Positions 11,281 through 22,742 of a stretch of 64,000 nt of DNA are shown in pieces. Source of the DNA: Adiantum capillus-veneris (lineage: Eukaryota; Streptophyta; Polypodiopsida; Polypodiales; Pteridaceae); contig CM043970.1 in the NCBI GenBank assembly GCA_014529385.2, forward strand, positions 40,233,279-40,297,278, given 5' to 3'. The notes beneath the pieces were generated by a model, which was not told the origin of the DNA, ran no database searches, and saw only the letters and a list, made by a program, of their open reading frames with translations. Both the position numbers and the translations under genes were made by a program. Positions within the stretch are counted from its first letter, which is position 1, and the number at the start of each line of letters is the position of its first letter.

Positions 11281-12314
11281 GTCCTAGGGTCATAAGGTCT
11301 CCCTTTGTGATGCCTGAAATAGAGCATTCGGGTGTCCTCTTTGGCCCCTAACTAGTGCATCCTATGGCCTTGGGTCCATACGATGCATATGTACAATCCA
11401 TGAAGCATGTACAAGAAAAACCTATGACCCTAAAGCCATGAGGTGTCAATTTGTGATGTCTATTAACATATATAATCCTCATAGAATTACCCTGTAGACG
11501 TAAGGACATAAGATGCCCATTCATGATGCCTATGGACAACTATGTAGTCATGTTTTCCACACCGACATAGATCGTCTTATGACCACAAGACCATAGGGTA
11601 TCCTTTTGTGTAATCTCTTGAGATATGTGGTGTCCTTTGTAGCACCTACAAAGGGAACCCTATGTATAGGGTAAATATAAACTTTCCATTAAGCATCTAC
11701 ATTGAGAAACCTTGACGTGGAGTCCATAGAAAATAGATCTATGTAGATGTATCAAAGGGAACCTATACGTACTCTTCATAAAACACCTATGTATAGCATC
11801 CCTATGATCCATTTAAACATGAGGTGTCCCTTTGTGATGCTTGTTTGCTTATGTGGTTCTCTTTATCATATCATTAAGAGAACCCTATGAAGTTAAGTCC
11901 ATAATATATATATACATATATAGATACATATATATACATCATATATATATATTCCTTATGAAACACCTACATATATCCCCCTATGGCCCTAAGGACAAAA
12001 GGTGACCTTTTATATCATTTGATAAGCTACATGGTTCCCCTTTTCACACCTTAATAAAGAACCCTGTAGACTTAGGGCCGTAGGTTAAATATATACTCTC
12101 CATGAAGTATCTACATGAAAAACATATGACCTTGAGGCTATAGAATGTCATTTTGTGATGCCTATTTGGCTAATTGGTGCACTTTATTGCAGCTACATAG
12201 AGAACCCGATGGCCCTTGGGGTGTAGGATGTCCTTTTTTGATAATGAAGGATTTATGTGCCCTCTTTGACAACTACATAGATCACTATATGGCCCTTAGG
12301 CCATATGATGTATA
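11281..12314. repeat. Decayed tandem repeat, roughly 60-85 bp units, left part
   Basis: Variants of CCCTATGGCCCTAAGGCCAT, then a (G)ATGTCC(C)TTTGTGATGCCTATT-type word, then CACACCTACATAGAG recur every 60-85 bp, for example near 11362, 11424, 11491, 11576, 12225 and 12290. The array is interrupted by the 19.2-kb retrotransposon and continues at 31530, so it is older than that insertion. The word CCCTAAGGCCAT is partly self-complementary. Confidence 0.7.
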
Positions 12315-12319
12315 TATAC
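12315..12319. repeat. Target-site duplication TATAC (left; right copy 31525-31529)
   Basis: TATAC directly precedes the 5' LTR and directly follows the 3' LTR, as expected for a 5-bp staggered cut by a gypsy integrase. Decayed tandem-repeat sequence lies on both outer sides. Confidence 0.92.
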
Positions 12320-13232
12320 TATTAGAAGCTGGACACACCCCACAACATCTAACTACTCGGCGGACTATTATTTTTGTAATTATTCATTCATTGAGGAAAA
12401 CCCGATTTTTCACCTTGTAAATATTGGGACTTACAGAAGTTTCCAGATTGTATCCCAGTTTTGATAGTTAGATTGAGTAGATGGTTGATTTTGGAACTTT
12501 AGGGTTTGAGAAGTTGTAAGGTATATATACCACTTTTTGACCTTAATGAAGGACCTTTTGTCATTTTAAACAAGTTTTAAGTCTGTGAGTGAGCGTACTG
12601 TGTACGTGAGAGAGAGTGTGAGCTTCGTCTTGACACTATGTGTGCTACGGTGGTTGGAATTGAGTGCGGAGAAGTGCAGCGTGTTGCCCCCGACTAGAGC
12701 TATGAGCCGATACCAACATTGCGCGCATACGGTCTGGCTTTGGGAGCTCCTTCTACGAGCTTCATCTATTGTTTGGGTGAGCATACGTTATCTGATTTCG
12801 CATTGCAGCATATCCACGCGTTCACATTGAGTAGAGCTACACATTAGGCACTTCAGATTTTGGAAACGAAGACCTGCAGATTTCGGCCAGACATCCTACG
12901 TGTTTCTGCACTGGGTGTTTTGGGTCGTGATTTTGGTTCATAGACCTTAGGGAGAGCGGCCTATAGGTATTAGTAAGGTCTCCTTCAAGTTCTATGGTGT
13001 TTCAAAAATGTTTGATGGGTGTTCGGCTCTAGCAAGCGTTGTAGAAAGTATCCTCTTTTGCACTCTTGAAGGCTGTGACTTAGACAATTGGTAGGGACCG
13101 CTGTAGGAATTAGTTATGAGTCGGTCGAGTGTAGGTTGACACCTTATGCTTGCTTCCACACGCCTGCGGGTCGAGCTTTGTCCTTAGCTGACATTGTTGT
13201 GCTGACGTCCGTCGCGGCGTATCCGTCCAACA
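12320..13232 (+). repeat. 5' LTR of giant element (913 bp)
   Basis: Starts TATTAGAAGCTGG (the terminal G of TG has become A) and ends CGTCCAACA. The end is set by the primer site that follows and by comparison with the 3' copy. It contains the symmetric TATA stretch GGTATATATACC at 12520-12531, likely the core promoter, and at 12889 a half-site AGACATCCTACG of the palindrome family found inside the element. Confidence 0.93.
12520..12531 (+). promoter_or_regulatory. LTR TATA box, symmetric
   Basis: GGTATATATACC is a perfect 12-bp palindrome containing TATATATA and is conserved in both LTRs (30797-30808 in the 3' copy). It is the only strong TATA-like site in the LTR, so the RNA start is expected about 30 bp downstream, near 12560. 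This has not been mapped. Confidence 0.6.
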
Positions 13233-13233
13233 T

Positions 13234-13253
13234 TGGCGCCACTACCGGGGACG
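13234..13253 (+). promoter_or_regulatory. Primer binding site, TGGCGCC type
   Basis: TGGCGCCACTACCGGGGACG starts one base after the LTR end. TGGCGCC followed by a G-rich stretch is the usual primer site form of large plant gypsy elements such as Athila and Ogre. The same position in the minus-strand element of this window reads TGGCGTCATTGCCAGGGA. I do not name the tRNA. Confidence 0.8.
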
Positions 13254-14820
13254 AAAACCTTAGGTAGGTGACCGAGACTAATCCTTGAGGATTGGGATTT
13301 TTGGCTTGCCAAGAGTCTCGCCTTACATTTAGATAGGATCCGAGGGTGGAGGACTCTCTAGGTCTTAGAGGGATTCGAGGAAGCGTGTGTCTGGCCTAGA
13401 TCCTTCGACTTAGGTAGAGGAGGTAGACTTAGGTAGTTGTAGGTAATAGTCGAGTTCTAGAGTAGGAGTTGGGTGGTAGAAGCGGTGAGAGGAGAGCTTG
13501 AGAGTCCGGAGAGGCCAAAAAGCAACCAAAAACACCATTATCACCATTTCTTCATGATAGGTAGGAGTAGAGTAAGTAGGACATCATGATTCAGATCTTT
13601 AGCATTTCATGCATGTACAATTGCTTGGTAGAATCATTACAAGTTTGTAAAAGACGCAAAAAGATGCAAAAGTGTGGTTGAAAGCCTAATTGAAGTCCAA
13701 AAGTTACTGTGAGTGTTTCTGATAGGTCTTCAGAGTATCAGGAGCATTCCTGTCAGAAAAAAACTTTAATTTTAAGCCAAGAGACATCCTACGCATAGGA
13801 TGTCTACAGGCCAATTTGGGAGGAATTTTGGGATTTTGAGTTGACCAATGTGTTCAAAAGGTAGGATTTACCCTAATTTCAATTGGAAAGTGGAAATTTG
13901 GCCATATCTTGACAGGATAAGGCCAGATAGACTGAAATTGCAAGACATCCTACCCAAATAGTGCCAAAACATTAACTTGAGACCAAAACCATAAGATGGC
14001 TGCATGAGTGTGTCTTGCATGATATATTGAGTGACTGAAAAGGGTTTCACCTCATTTGGGTAAGAAAATTGGGTTCAAAGTGGACTTTAGCACTTTTGAC
14101 TGAAAAAACAAAAACAGCTGAAGTTTGAGACTTTTGACATCCAAATTAAAATCTAAGCATACCTCTGGGATACTGACATCAAGGGGAAGCTGTGGAACAA
14201 ATCTGGGGTCAAACAGGCCAAAAAGACATCCTACGCGTAGGATGTCTTCTGAGTGATTTGGGACTCCAAACTAAAATCTGAGTATACCAAGGTGATTAGC
14301 AACTCAAGGGGAGCTTAAGCCTTGAGTTTAAAGCCATTCTGATGAAAAAGACATCCTACGCGTAGGATGTCTAATGCAAGAAAATGAAGCCAGAATTTGA
14401 CTTAGAGCATTGTAAGGTATTATATAGCCTAAGGCAAGACAACTAGTCAATTTTGGTCCAATTTGGAGTTGATTAGACTGATCAATACCATCAACAGGCC
14501 GTCGGAACAGATTCTTGACTCATTGACCAGCTTATAGAAGTCCAAATCAAAAAAGTAAAAGCAGCTGTAAGCTCAGCACAACAAGGGGAAACAACAGTGC
14601 AAAAATCCAGGCAAAATACAGCAGGAGACATCCTACGCGTAGGATGTCTATTGGGGCATACTGCAAAGAAAATTTGACCTAGCCTAGACAGCGAGGTTCC
14701 ATTTGGCTTAAGGGTTCCAAAACTTCTTTCAGAAGTGAATTTGGATCTTGGTTGCCCATTTGACAAAGCAAAGACTGAATTCAGACTTTTTCGTGTAAAT
14801 TGGCCAACACCTATGATGGA
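13254..14820 (+). other. Long 5' leader of giant element
   Basis: About 1.57 kb before gag with stops in all forward frames. It contains four 24-bp palindromes (next entry) and a half-site. Long untranslated leaders with RNA structure are common in large plant gypsy elements. Confidence 0.7.
13782..14649 (+). repeat. Palindrome cluster A (4 copies plus a half-site) in the leader
   Basis: Each copy is AGACATCCTACG joined to its reverse complement CGTAGGATGTCT, 24 bp, with no spacer and the ACGCGT centre. Positions: 13782-13805 (one mismatch, centre ACGCAT), 14224-14247 (symmetry extends to 26 bp), 14349-14372, 14626-14649. A half-site AGACATCCTACC starts at 13943. Spacing is 161, 281, 125 and 277 bp. 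The words just before the sites are also shared (CATTCTGATGAAAAAGAC before 14349 and before 26636), so the palindromes sit within longer, more decayed repeats. The palindrome is better conserved than its surroundings. Confidence 0.93.
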
Positions 14821-17800
14821 CCTATGCGAGGAGGAAGCACCACCCAAAATCCTTTGAATAATTCGAGGCTTATGGTGATCTTCTTAGAGGGAACAAACTC
14901 AAGAGGAGCCCTAGTCTATTCTGACTATCGAGGCTGCAAGTGCATTTGTATCGAAGAGAGGCCATCACAAAGATTGGAGATAATCCGCGTGTATGATGAT
15001 GGAGATAGATTCTGAGACGAAAAGGGGAACCACTATTTAATAGTTAGCAACCCTGAAGATTACAATAGATATGGAGATAACGTGGCTAAAGGAAAAATGG
15101 TTTCAGAAACTCAAGAGCCGCCACCAAACATTGATCGGCATGGAGCTATTTTTATGTACGATAAGAAAACAATCAGGATTCCAACTTATAACGAGAATGT
15201 GGGAATCTACAAACACGAGAGCGAGGGTATTGTCTCTTACTTTCGCAGCAAAGAACCATACGTAAACGAACTAAGCAAAGACAAGGTTCTTTACTTATTC
15301 TCTTATGAAACTGCTACGGGGAAGGGCATAGTTTTTGTTGATAGATACGGGCGAGAATACCAACGTATTCTCCCAGAGGAAGTAGAAAGAGCAACAGGTC
15401 CAGGAGCATCAGCATATGCTCCTGAGGAAATGCCGAGAGCCGCCCACACCCCAAGCAAGTCAACAAATCCATTTTCAGATGAGTATGACACTACCTCACA
15501 TTCCACCAGACAGCAAGTATTCAACAACCAAGACCAACCAGCAAACCAGCCATCATTGCAGGCATGGCTTCGACAGAGTGCAACAATGGAACCAGACCGA
15601 AACCGAGATGGTTATCAAGCCGCACGAGGGCTCAAGGATTTGCAAGAACCACCACACTATTCAAGGTATCAAGCAGAGAGTAAGCCAAAGACACAAGGGT
15701 CGACCGAGCTTGGAGGACCACCCATCGAACGAGTTCGAAGAGAAGAACCACCTCCAGCAAGAACCGTTAGAAATTATGGCTTAGGAGCACCGTTGGGAGA
15801 GGAACCAGCCTATTACAGAAGGCCTGATGAGGTGTATAGACTTGGACGGGGTGATCCAATGATGAGGTTTGTAGACCATCACAGAATTAGACCTTCTCAA
15901 GTGCAAAAATGGGTAAACAAGAAATACACAGGAAACAGAGACCCAAGAGATCATGTGGCAGCCTTTGTTCGTGTAATTAGAGCCGAAGAGGTGTTAGATT
16001 TTCCTACCCAATTTGCTGGGTTTGGACTAACCCTAGAGGATGATGTTGCAACTTGGTTTGACTCTGTGGAGCGTAGAGACTTTGAGTCGATGGAGGAAGT
16101 GCTTGACGAGTTTATTGAGGAATTCTCTCAAAGGGGAATAGCTCATAATACCGTCTCACAAATCCATAAATTCAAACAAAAAGATGGAGAATCTGTACGA
16201 AAGGCAGCCCTAAGACTAAAAAGACATGTTAAGTTCTGTCCTGTTGAAGAACTGCCAACTCAGTCCAGACTTATGCTTATATTCATCCAAGGACTAAGGA
16301 ATGCAGATCTCTAGAAAGACTTACATATGAAGAGGAGCACGACGTTGAATGAGTTGACCAAGGAGGCTCTGTACCTTGTGGACAATTGTGTGGTCTACAA
16401 AGAAGGGGAGTTCAAGGACCTTGATGACCATTCATCTTCACAGCAAAGTGGGAGCAAGTCTTCCAGGACAACACTAAAAGGAGAAATAGTGGTAAACCAG
16501 GAGCAGCTCGTAGATGAAGTGCTAAAAAAGATCAACTTGTACGCCAAACCTCAGGCTAAACAGCCCAAATGGTGTGCTATTGAGCAAAAATGGACAAACC
16601 ATGGGACCAAGGAATGTTACTATAACAAGGGATATGTGAGGGAGAGACCTTACGCTCCCCAAGCTCCGGTAGCTTCCCCTCAAGTTCCACCGATGCCTAG
16701 ATATCAAGCAGGCAACTTACCAGGACCTGTAGGTGTAGAAAGACCACAACCGGTGTTGGGGCAACAACCACCCCTACCAAGTTTACGACCAGTTGGTATA
16801 AGATACACACCAACGGTAACTGAATCAGAAGAAAATGCTTTGGTGCCTATGCATGCATATTATGAAGATCCCAATGGATATGCGAAAAACCCTGTCTATT
16901 ATCCACCGGAAGAACCCTCGACACCAGAACCACGGAGCATGATAGGGAATCAAGGACCTCCAACTGCTGCACAGGCCGCAGGAGAAGGAAGATATAGCTT
17001 AGATGAACGAACATTGTTGTTCATAGCCAATGGAGGCATGGGTGGACAGAGACAGGCTTACCAGCAACGAGGGGCTCAAGGAGCACCTCAACAACCCAAG
17101 GGACCCTGTTACAAGTGTGGTGGAGACCATTGGCTGAGAGATTGTCCTCATGATGAAATCATTAGAGTCAATGCGTATTGCCCAGAATGTGGAATTACTC
17201 ATTTGATTCCCGATTGCCCTAAAAACCCTAGCAAAGGAGCAAAAACCACCTTGAACCTATTAGAAACAATACCTTCCAGTGGAGGATCGGAAAATGAAAC
17301 AATCATACCTATTCAGGCGGTAACACGAGCCCAAGCCCAAAGAAGGACGAACGAACCCATAATAGAAGAACCAAAAATAGATGCCCAAAGTTCAGAAACA
17401 AAAAATCAGAGAAGCACTTGGAAAGCGAGAAAGGTGCGTAGGAAATCCAGGAAAGAACGAGAGCAAACGGCCCTATCCGATGAGTTGAAACATACAAAGA
17501 ACAGATTGGAGTGGTTAGAAGATCTAGCTAGCTTAAGCTCACACACCATAGCAGCCATAGCACCCAAGGAAATAGCAGAGCCCAAAAGTGCAGGATCAGG
17601 AGGATTTGTACTGGCAGACAAGGTAAACGAGCAGCTGGATGCGCTTCTAAAAGCTTATGAAGTTCGACTTAAAAATAACCAAACCCAGGAGCAAAGGTGG
17701 ATGACTTATCCATATGCAGAAATAGAAAAAAAAAGGTTGGATATGTGTAAAAAGATGATCGAGACGGCTCAATCATTGATGGAAGACCCGTTGGGTAAAC

Positions 17801-18021
17801 TGACAAATTGTCATGATGCACCAGCTCCAACCCCTATCCAACCAACGTTAGAGAAACATGAAGAAACAAAGGAAAGACTCACTAATGATTATGAATCCAG
17901 AGGAGAGCCTATGATAGTGCCAAATACCACCGATGGGGCAAGTGACGGGGTCCATCCTAAAATATTGGCAGAAATGGGAAAGGACGGTAACGGTCTAGAT
18001 GATCTGTGGAAGCAAATTTGA
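14821..18021 (+). pseudogene. Gag polyprotein of giant element, two in-frame stops
   Basis: A single frame of about 1,066 codons from ATG 14821 to TGA 18019, interrupted by TGA 15013 and TAG 16312. The N-terminal 300 residues are not recognised. The retrotransposon gag core is at about 15880-16310 (QVQKWVNKKYTGNRDPRDHV, ATWFDSVERRDFESMEEVL, FSQRGIAHNTVSQIHKFKQ). Next comes WCAIEQKWTNHGTKEC, a worn knuckle-like motif, a Pro/Gln-rich stretch, then two adjacent CX2CX3HX4C knuckles, CYKCGGDHWLRDCP and CPECGITHLIPDCP (about 17107-17216). A basic, charged helix region ends the protein. It should form particles and bind the genomic RNA. Its length is about twice that of ordinary gypsy gag. Confidence 0.85.
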
Positions 18022-18077
18022 GAGGCCATCAAGGCTAATAGGATGAGTAACCACATAGCACGAAAAAAGAAAAGAAC

Positions 18078-19255
18078 GTGATCTTACCTCCTATTGAAGA
18101 ACTTGAGACAACATCACAAATGAACTTTGAAATACATTCACAAGGGGGAGACCAAGGATCTATTAGTTCGGGGCACAGCCAATCAGACTCTTTGAGAACT
18201 TTACCCTCTTACCTGGGAGAATATGAAGCTAAGTTGGAAGTGAGAGCACTCCCATCTCAAAGACTTCCTTCTAACAAGGTGATGGATTCACAAGGATTGA
18301 TTGAGCTGTTATCCACCCCGGTGGCATGCACAATAACGTTAGCAGAACTCCTATGGTTAAGGCCAAACATGTGGACCACAGTAGGAAAATGCCTAGAAAA
18401 ATTTGGAGTGAAAGACCCCACCTTGAAGCTACAAGAAGGAATCAGGGAGTTGGACAGACCTAACCTGAACACTAGACCTGTACCATTGAATAAGGTTGGA
18501 GAATATTGCGAGGGAGAAGACGGAAACACGACGCTACTGGTAGAATTCCAAGGAGTAGTCTCCAAAGCTATTCTTGACAGTGGAGCGGGAGTTGCTATCG
18601 CCACCAAGGAAATATGGAAAAAATGGGGAAACCAGCTCTGAGGGCTACCAGAATGAAGTTGTAGTTGACAGATGGGTTCATGGAGAAGCCTCTTGGACTC
18701 TTAGAAAAAGTAATTGTCACTTCGTGCGGGATCGAGTATGAGCATACATTTGCAATAGTCGATTTCGACAAAAATAACAATTATGAGATAATCTTGGGAC
18801 GACCATTCATGCGACAACTGAAGATGGTCCAAGATTGGGGTTATGACCACATATACCTCAGACATGGCGAGACGACAACTAAAATACACCTGAAAGACCA
18901 TAGTTACAAAGATGTAAACCAAACACCAGTGGAAGAGTTTGATTCGGCTACAATAGCAGGATCGGAACTACCAGCATGGTTAGGGCAACCAAAAGAGCTA
19001 TGGATGTGCGGAGCTTCACATTGTGGAAGCTTAAAAAAAGAGGAATGCGTCTTAGAAAGAACAATTGAGGACAAGGAGTATATTCCGGAACCTTTCCCTG
19101 AAGATGCCTTGGAACCTCTAGAATGGGAACACATAATGGCAACATTAGATGTCTGTACCATTACCGACAATCCAACAACAAAATTTTGCGATAAGGATGG
19201 CTACGATGTGCTACCCTATTACATGGTAAGCGTTGTACCAGAAAAGAGACGGTAG
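18078..19255 (+). pseudogene. First aspartic protease of giant element, frameshifted
   Basis: The first open part (18078-18641) ends with KAILDSGAGVAIATKEIW, the retropepsin active site (DSGA at about 18576). The frame is then lost near 18640 and continues in another frame (18665-19255): LTDGFMEKPLGLLEKV, then EIILGRPFMRQLK, which matches the second conserved protease strand (ILGRP). The residues after 18850 are an acidic extension without a motif. It lies between gag and RT, the usual gypsy place. Confidence 0.82.
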
Positions 19256-19685
19256 AACCTCCAGAACAAGAAGAGTTTTACAACTCCTCTGAACAATTAA
19301 TGAGTGTTCAGACACCTCAAGTGAGCGTGGGAATGAAGCCGAGAATATCAAGTTTTATGATTTTGCTAATCAACTCCCTAGACGCCAAGAACGCTATAGG
19401 AGGAAAAGAGCAGGAAGGAAAGCGAGAGAGAACCTGATGCCCAGGATAAAAGGTAAAACTCACTATTTGATGCTTGTAAAAGCAGAGGATTGTGTGAAAG
19501 ATCAAATATCAGGTAAATTCTCAAAAAATCGAAAAGAACGAACGCGAGAAGAAATAAAACAGGTAAGAAAAGATAAAACCGAAACAAAATCTCAAAAATT
19601 TGAAAAATAAAAAAAAGAACCAACAAAAAACCAAGAGTGGACCAAACTGGAGCGTAAACAGAAATACCAAGAACTGAAACGGTCT
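19256..19685 (+). other. Protease to RT linker, A-rich
   Basis: About 430 bp, strongly A-rich around 19500-19640 (runs of AAAA and GAAAA), with stops in all forward frames. It may be a decayed part of the polyprotein. Confidence 0.5.
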
Positions 19686-21467
19686 TTGAGAGAGATATGG
19701 ACTACTAAAGAAGATAGTGATGGTAAAGGGGAGTCAGAAAAGGGCAACATGAACGTACCAGCACATTATCGGAAATTTACTATCCAAGACAGAAAAATCA
19801 TCATGACACCACCAATCAGGGAGAGAACCAACCAAGAATCTTACGATGGGCCTGAAAATGCAAAAAGAATAGACCTCGCAGAACGAGGTGAAAAGCCTTA
19901 GCCGGTCTATATAGCTAACGATTTAGAGCCTGAGGAGGAAGCACAGCTAACACAACTTCTCACGAAGTATAAAGATGTGTTCGCTTGGTCCTATAAAGAC
20001 CTCAAAGGAGTTGATCCATTGATATGCCAACATACAATTCCTTTGAAATCAGATGAAAAACCTAGCAAACAACGTCCTTATACATATAATGACACATTTG
20101 CCAAACGAATCAAAGAAGAGATTGATAAACTGATGAAAGCGGAGTTCATCTATGAGATTGAACATACAGATTGGGTGTCACCCATTTTGGTAGTTCCCAA
20201 GAAGAATGGAAAACTGCGGGTGTGTGTAAACCTCAAAAAGGTGAATGCAGCAACCATAAGGGATAATTATCCCTTGCCAATTACAGAACATGTCCTTGAG
20301 CGAGTGGCCAGGAAACGAGCTTATTCCTTTCTGGATGGGTTTTCAGGATACAACCAACTGGAAATAGCAAGGGAGGATCAACACAAAATAGCGTTTGCCA
20401 CAGAATGGGGGATTTATGCATATCGATTTATGCCATTTGGCTTAACAAATGCACCAGCCACTTTCCAGAGGTTAATGACTCACGCTTTCAAGGAATACCT
20501 AAGAATATTCTTAGAAATTTACATGGATGACCTGTGTGTACACTCTCTTCTGCGAGAGGAACATATTGACCATTTGCAAAAGGTCTTTGAAAAGTGCAGA
20601 ACATATCGAATCTGCCTAAACTCGGAAAAGTGTGTATTTATGGTTAAGCAAGGACGAATCTTAGGACACATTGTCTCAAGAAACGGCATAACCACAGACC
20701 TAGACAAAGTTAAAGTCATTGTAGACCTGCCTAGGCCTACTAATGCAAAACAAGTGCAATCCTTCATGGGGCACTGCGGATATTATCGAAGATTCATATA
20801 CATGTATACGGTTATCGCACAACCTCTGTATCGTTTTCTAGTCAATTTCGAATGGACCAAGGAGTGTGAAACTTCATTCCAAAAGCTGAAGGAAAACCTT
20901 ATATCAGCACCTGTACTAAAGGCACCAGATTGGAAAACGATATTCCATGTGCACATTGATGCTTCAGCATATGCCATTGGAAGTATTCTAGCTCAACCTG
21001 GAGACGGAACAATGGACTTTCCGGTTTGCTATGCGAGTCGACAATTAAACAGTGCAGAAAAGAACTACACAACCACCGAGAGGGAGGGGTTAGGAATGAT
21101 TTATGCTGTGAAGAAATTTCGGCATTATTTGCTTGCAAACAAATTTGTGTTCTTCACAGATCATCAAGCTCTTTTGTACCTAGTAAATAAACCTTGCAAT
21201 ACAGGGAGAATCGTACGCTGGTTTATTATATTGCCAGAATTTGACTTCACAGTGGTGGTCAAAAAAGGTAAAACCCATCTACGAGCTGATCATCTTTCAA
21301 GAATACACAACGGGGAAGCTCCTCAAGGGGTAGATGATGACATACTAGATGCTTATCTTTTCAACATTGAAATGGTACCCAAATGGTCTCAGGAAATAGT
21401 TAGCATTCTCTCCTTCGGAAGTGAGTTTGATAATACAGGATGCAGATCCAAACAACAAACAATTTGA
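19686..21467 (+). pseudogene. Reverse transcriptase and RNase H of giant element
   Basis: This frame carries TAG 19899 and ends at TGA 21465, after which integrase continues in the same frame. RT motifs: KDVFAWSYKDLKGVDP, SPILVVPKKNGKLRVCV, YSFLDGFSGYNQLEIA (first catalytic Asp), RFMPFGLTNAPATFQ, and EIYMDDLCVHS with an intact YMDD box near 20520. RNase H motifs: FHVHIDASAYAIG (Asp), TTEREGLGMIYAVK (Glu), VFFTDHQALLYL (Asp) and LRADHLSRI (final Asp). All seven catalytic positions look intact. The full-length polymerase was probably active until recently. Confidence 0.92.
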
Positions 21468-22742
21468 CAAACAAAAAACTTCCAGTTGATAGCAGGATGG
21501 CTGTATCATCTTGAATCTGACCTAATCCTACGATTATGTATAAATCCGGAAGAATTCGAGTACTACCTTGAAGAGGCACATGTCCAGGGTTGTGCATTTC
21601 ATTGTTCGACAGTGAAAACACACCAGAGACTGAAACAGTTAGGGGTTTATTGGTCAACTATGTATGCGGATATACATTCTTATGTCACCAATTGTACAGT
21701 ATGTAGTGCCAAACGACCAGTGGATCACGCAACTTTGTTTCGGGTGAACATAGCACCTGCATGGAGTCAATATATCATTGACTTCCTAACCACTAGAACG
21801 TTTCCTGAGAACATTACAAGAGCACGGGAAAAAGCTATAGAGGTGGAAGCTCGTGACTTTCAGTTAATTGGAAATCAACTCTATAAGCAGGGAAAGGACA
21901 ATCAACTTAGAATCTGTGCAAGTGAAAGCGAATACCTGCTGATTCTAGAACATGCACATAGCGGAGTAAGTGGAGGCCATTTTTCGGGCGATAAGGCGAC
22001 AAAAATTGTCTTGGCCGCAGGAATTTGGTGGCCTACATTGCACATGGATGCCAATGAATTTATAAAGCGTTGTGATGCGTGTCAACGCACCAAGATACCA
22101 ATAAAAAGAGATGAGATGCCATTAAGGCCAATGATGGGGGCAAGGGCATTTGCAAAATGGGGCATTGATTTTGTAGGACCTATATCACCCCCTGCATATC
22201 GCACCCATACCCAATATATCATTGTGGCTACGGACTATCTCACAAAATGGGTCGAAGCCAAAGCAACACAAAAAGCTGATGCACGCACCACGGCTCAATT
22301 TTTGTATGAGAATGGTTTTGTACATTACGGGTTACCAATAGAAATTGTCAATGACCGTGGAACACACTTCCTCAATGAAGTCATTGAATATCTACTAGAG
22401 GAATTCATGGTCATAGATAGGAAATCAGCATCATACCATCCACAGGCCAATGGGCAAGCTGAGGCCACAAATAAAACACTATGCACGGTTGTCACTAAAA
22501 TTGTGTCAGCATCAAGAACCGATTGGGATCAACAACTACACTCAACACTATGGGCATACAGGGTAGCTTACAAAACATCAATAGGAACAACACCATACAA
22601 CATGGTGTTTGGGCTAAATGCTATACTACCTATAGAGTTTTTAATCCCAACTCTACGAGTAGCAACAAGCTTGGAATGGACACGGCATGAAATATCTTCA
22701 AGAATTAATGATCTTGAAAAGCTAGATGAACTCCGCTTATGA
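21468..22742 (+). pseudogene. Integrase with duplicated H2C2 zinc domain
   Basis: Same frame as RT, ending at TGA 22740. Two H2C2 domains lie in tandem: the first at about 21570-21710 (EEAHVQGCAFHCSTV, then NCTVCSAKRP), the second at about 21950-22095 (EHAHSGVSGGHFSGDK, then RCDACQRTK). They align over about 80 residues, both starting with a FQLI...LY motif. The DDE core follows: KWGIDFVGPISPP, IVNDRGTHFL and YHPQANGQAEATNK, with spacing of 61 and 35 residues between Asp, Asp and Glu, the normal integrase D-D-35-E. Core and both zinc domains look intact. Confidence 0.9.

Noticed and set aside
14800-14820. Start of the giant gag at 14800
   Set aside because: That triplet is TTG; an in-frame TGA lies at 14776 and the first ATG is at 14821.
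21468-22100. Second (archaeal-type) RNase H between RNase H and integrase, as in the Tat/Ogre group
   Set aside because: The extra segment has zinc-ligand pattern H..H...CX2C and aligns with the true H2C2 domain; no acidic RNase H triad is visible.
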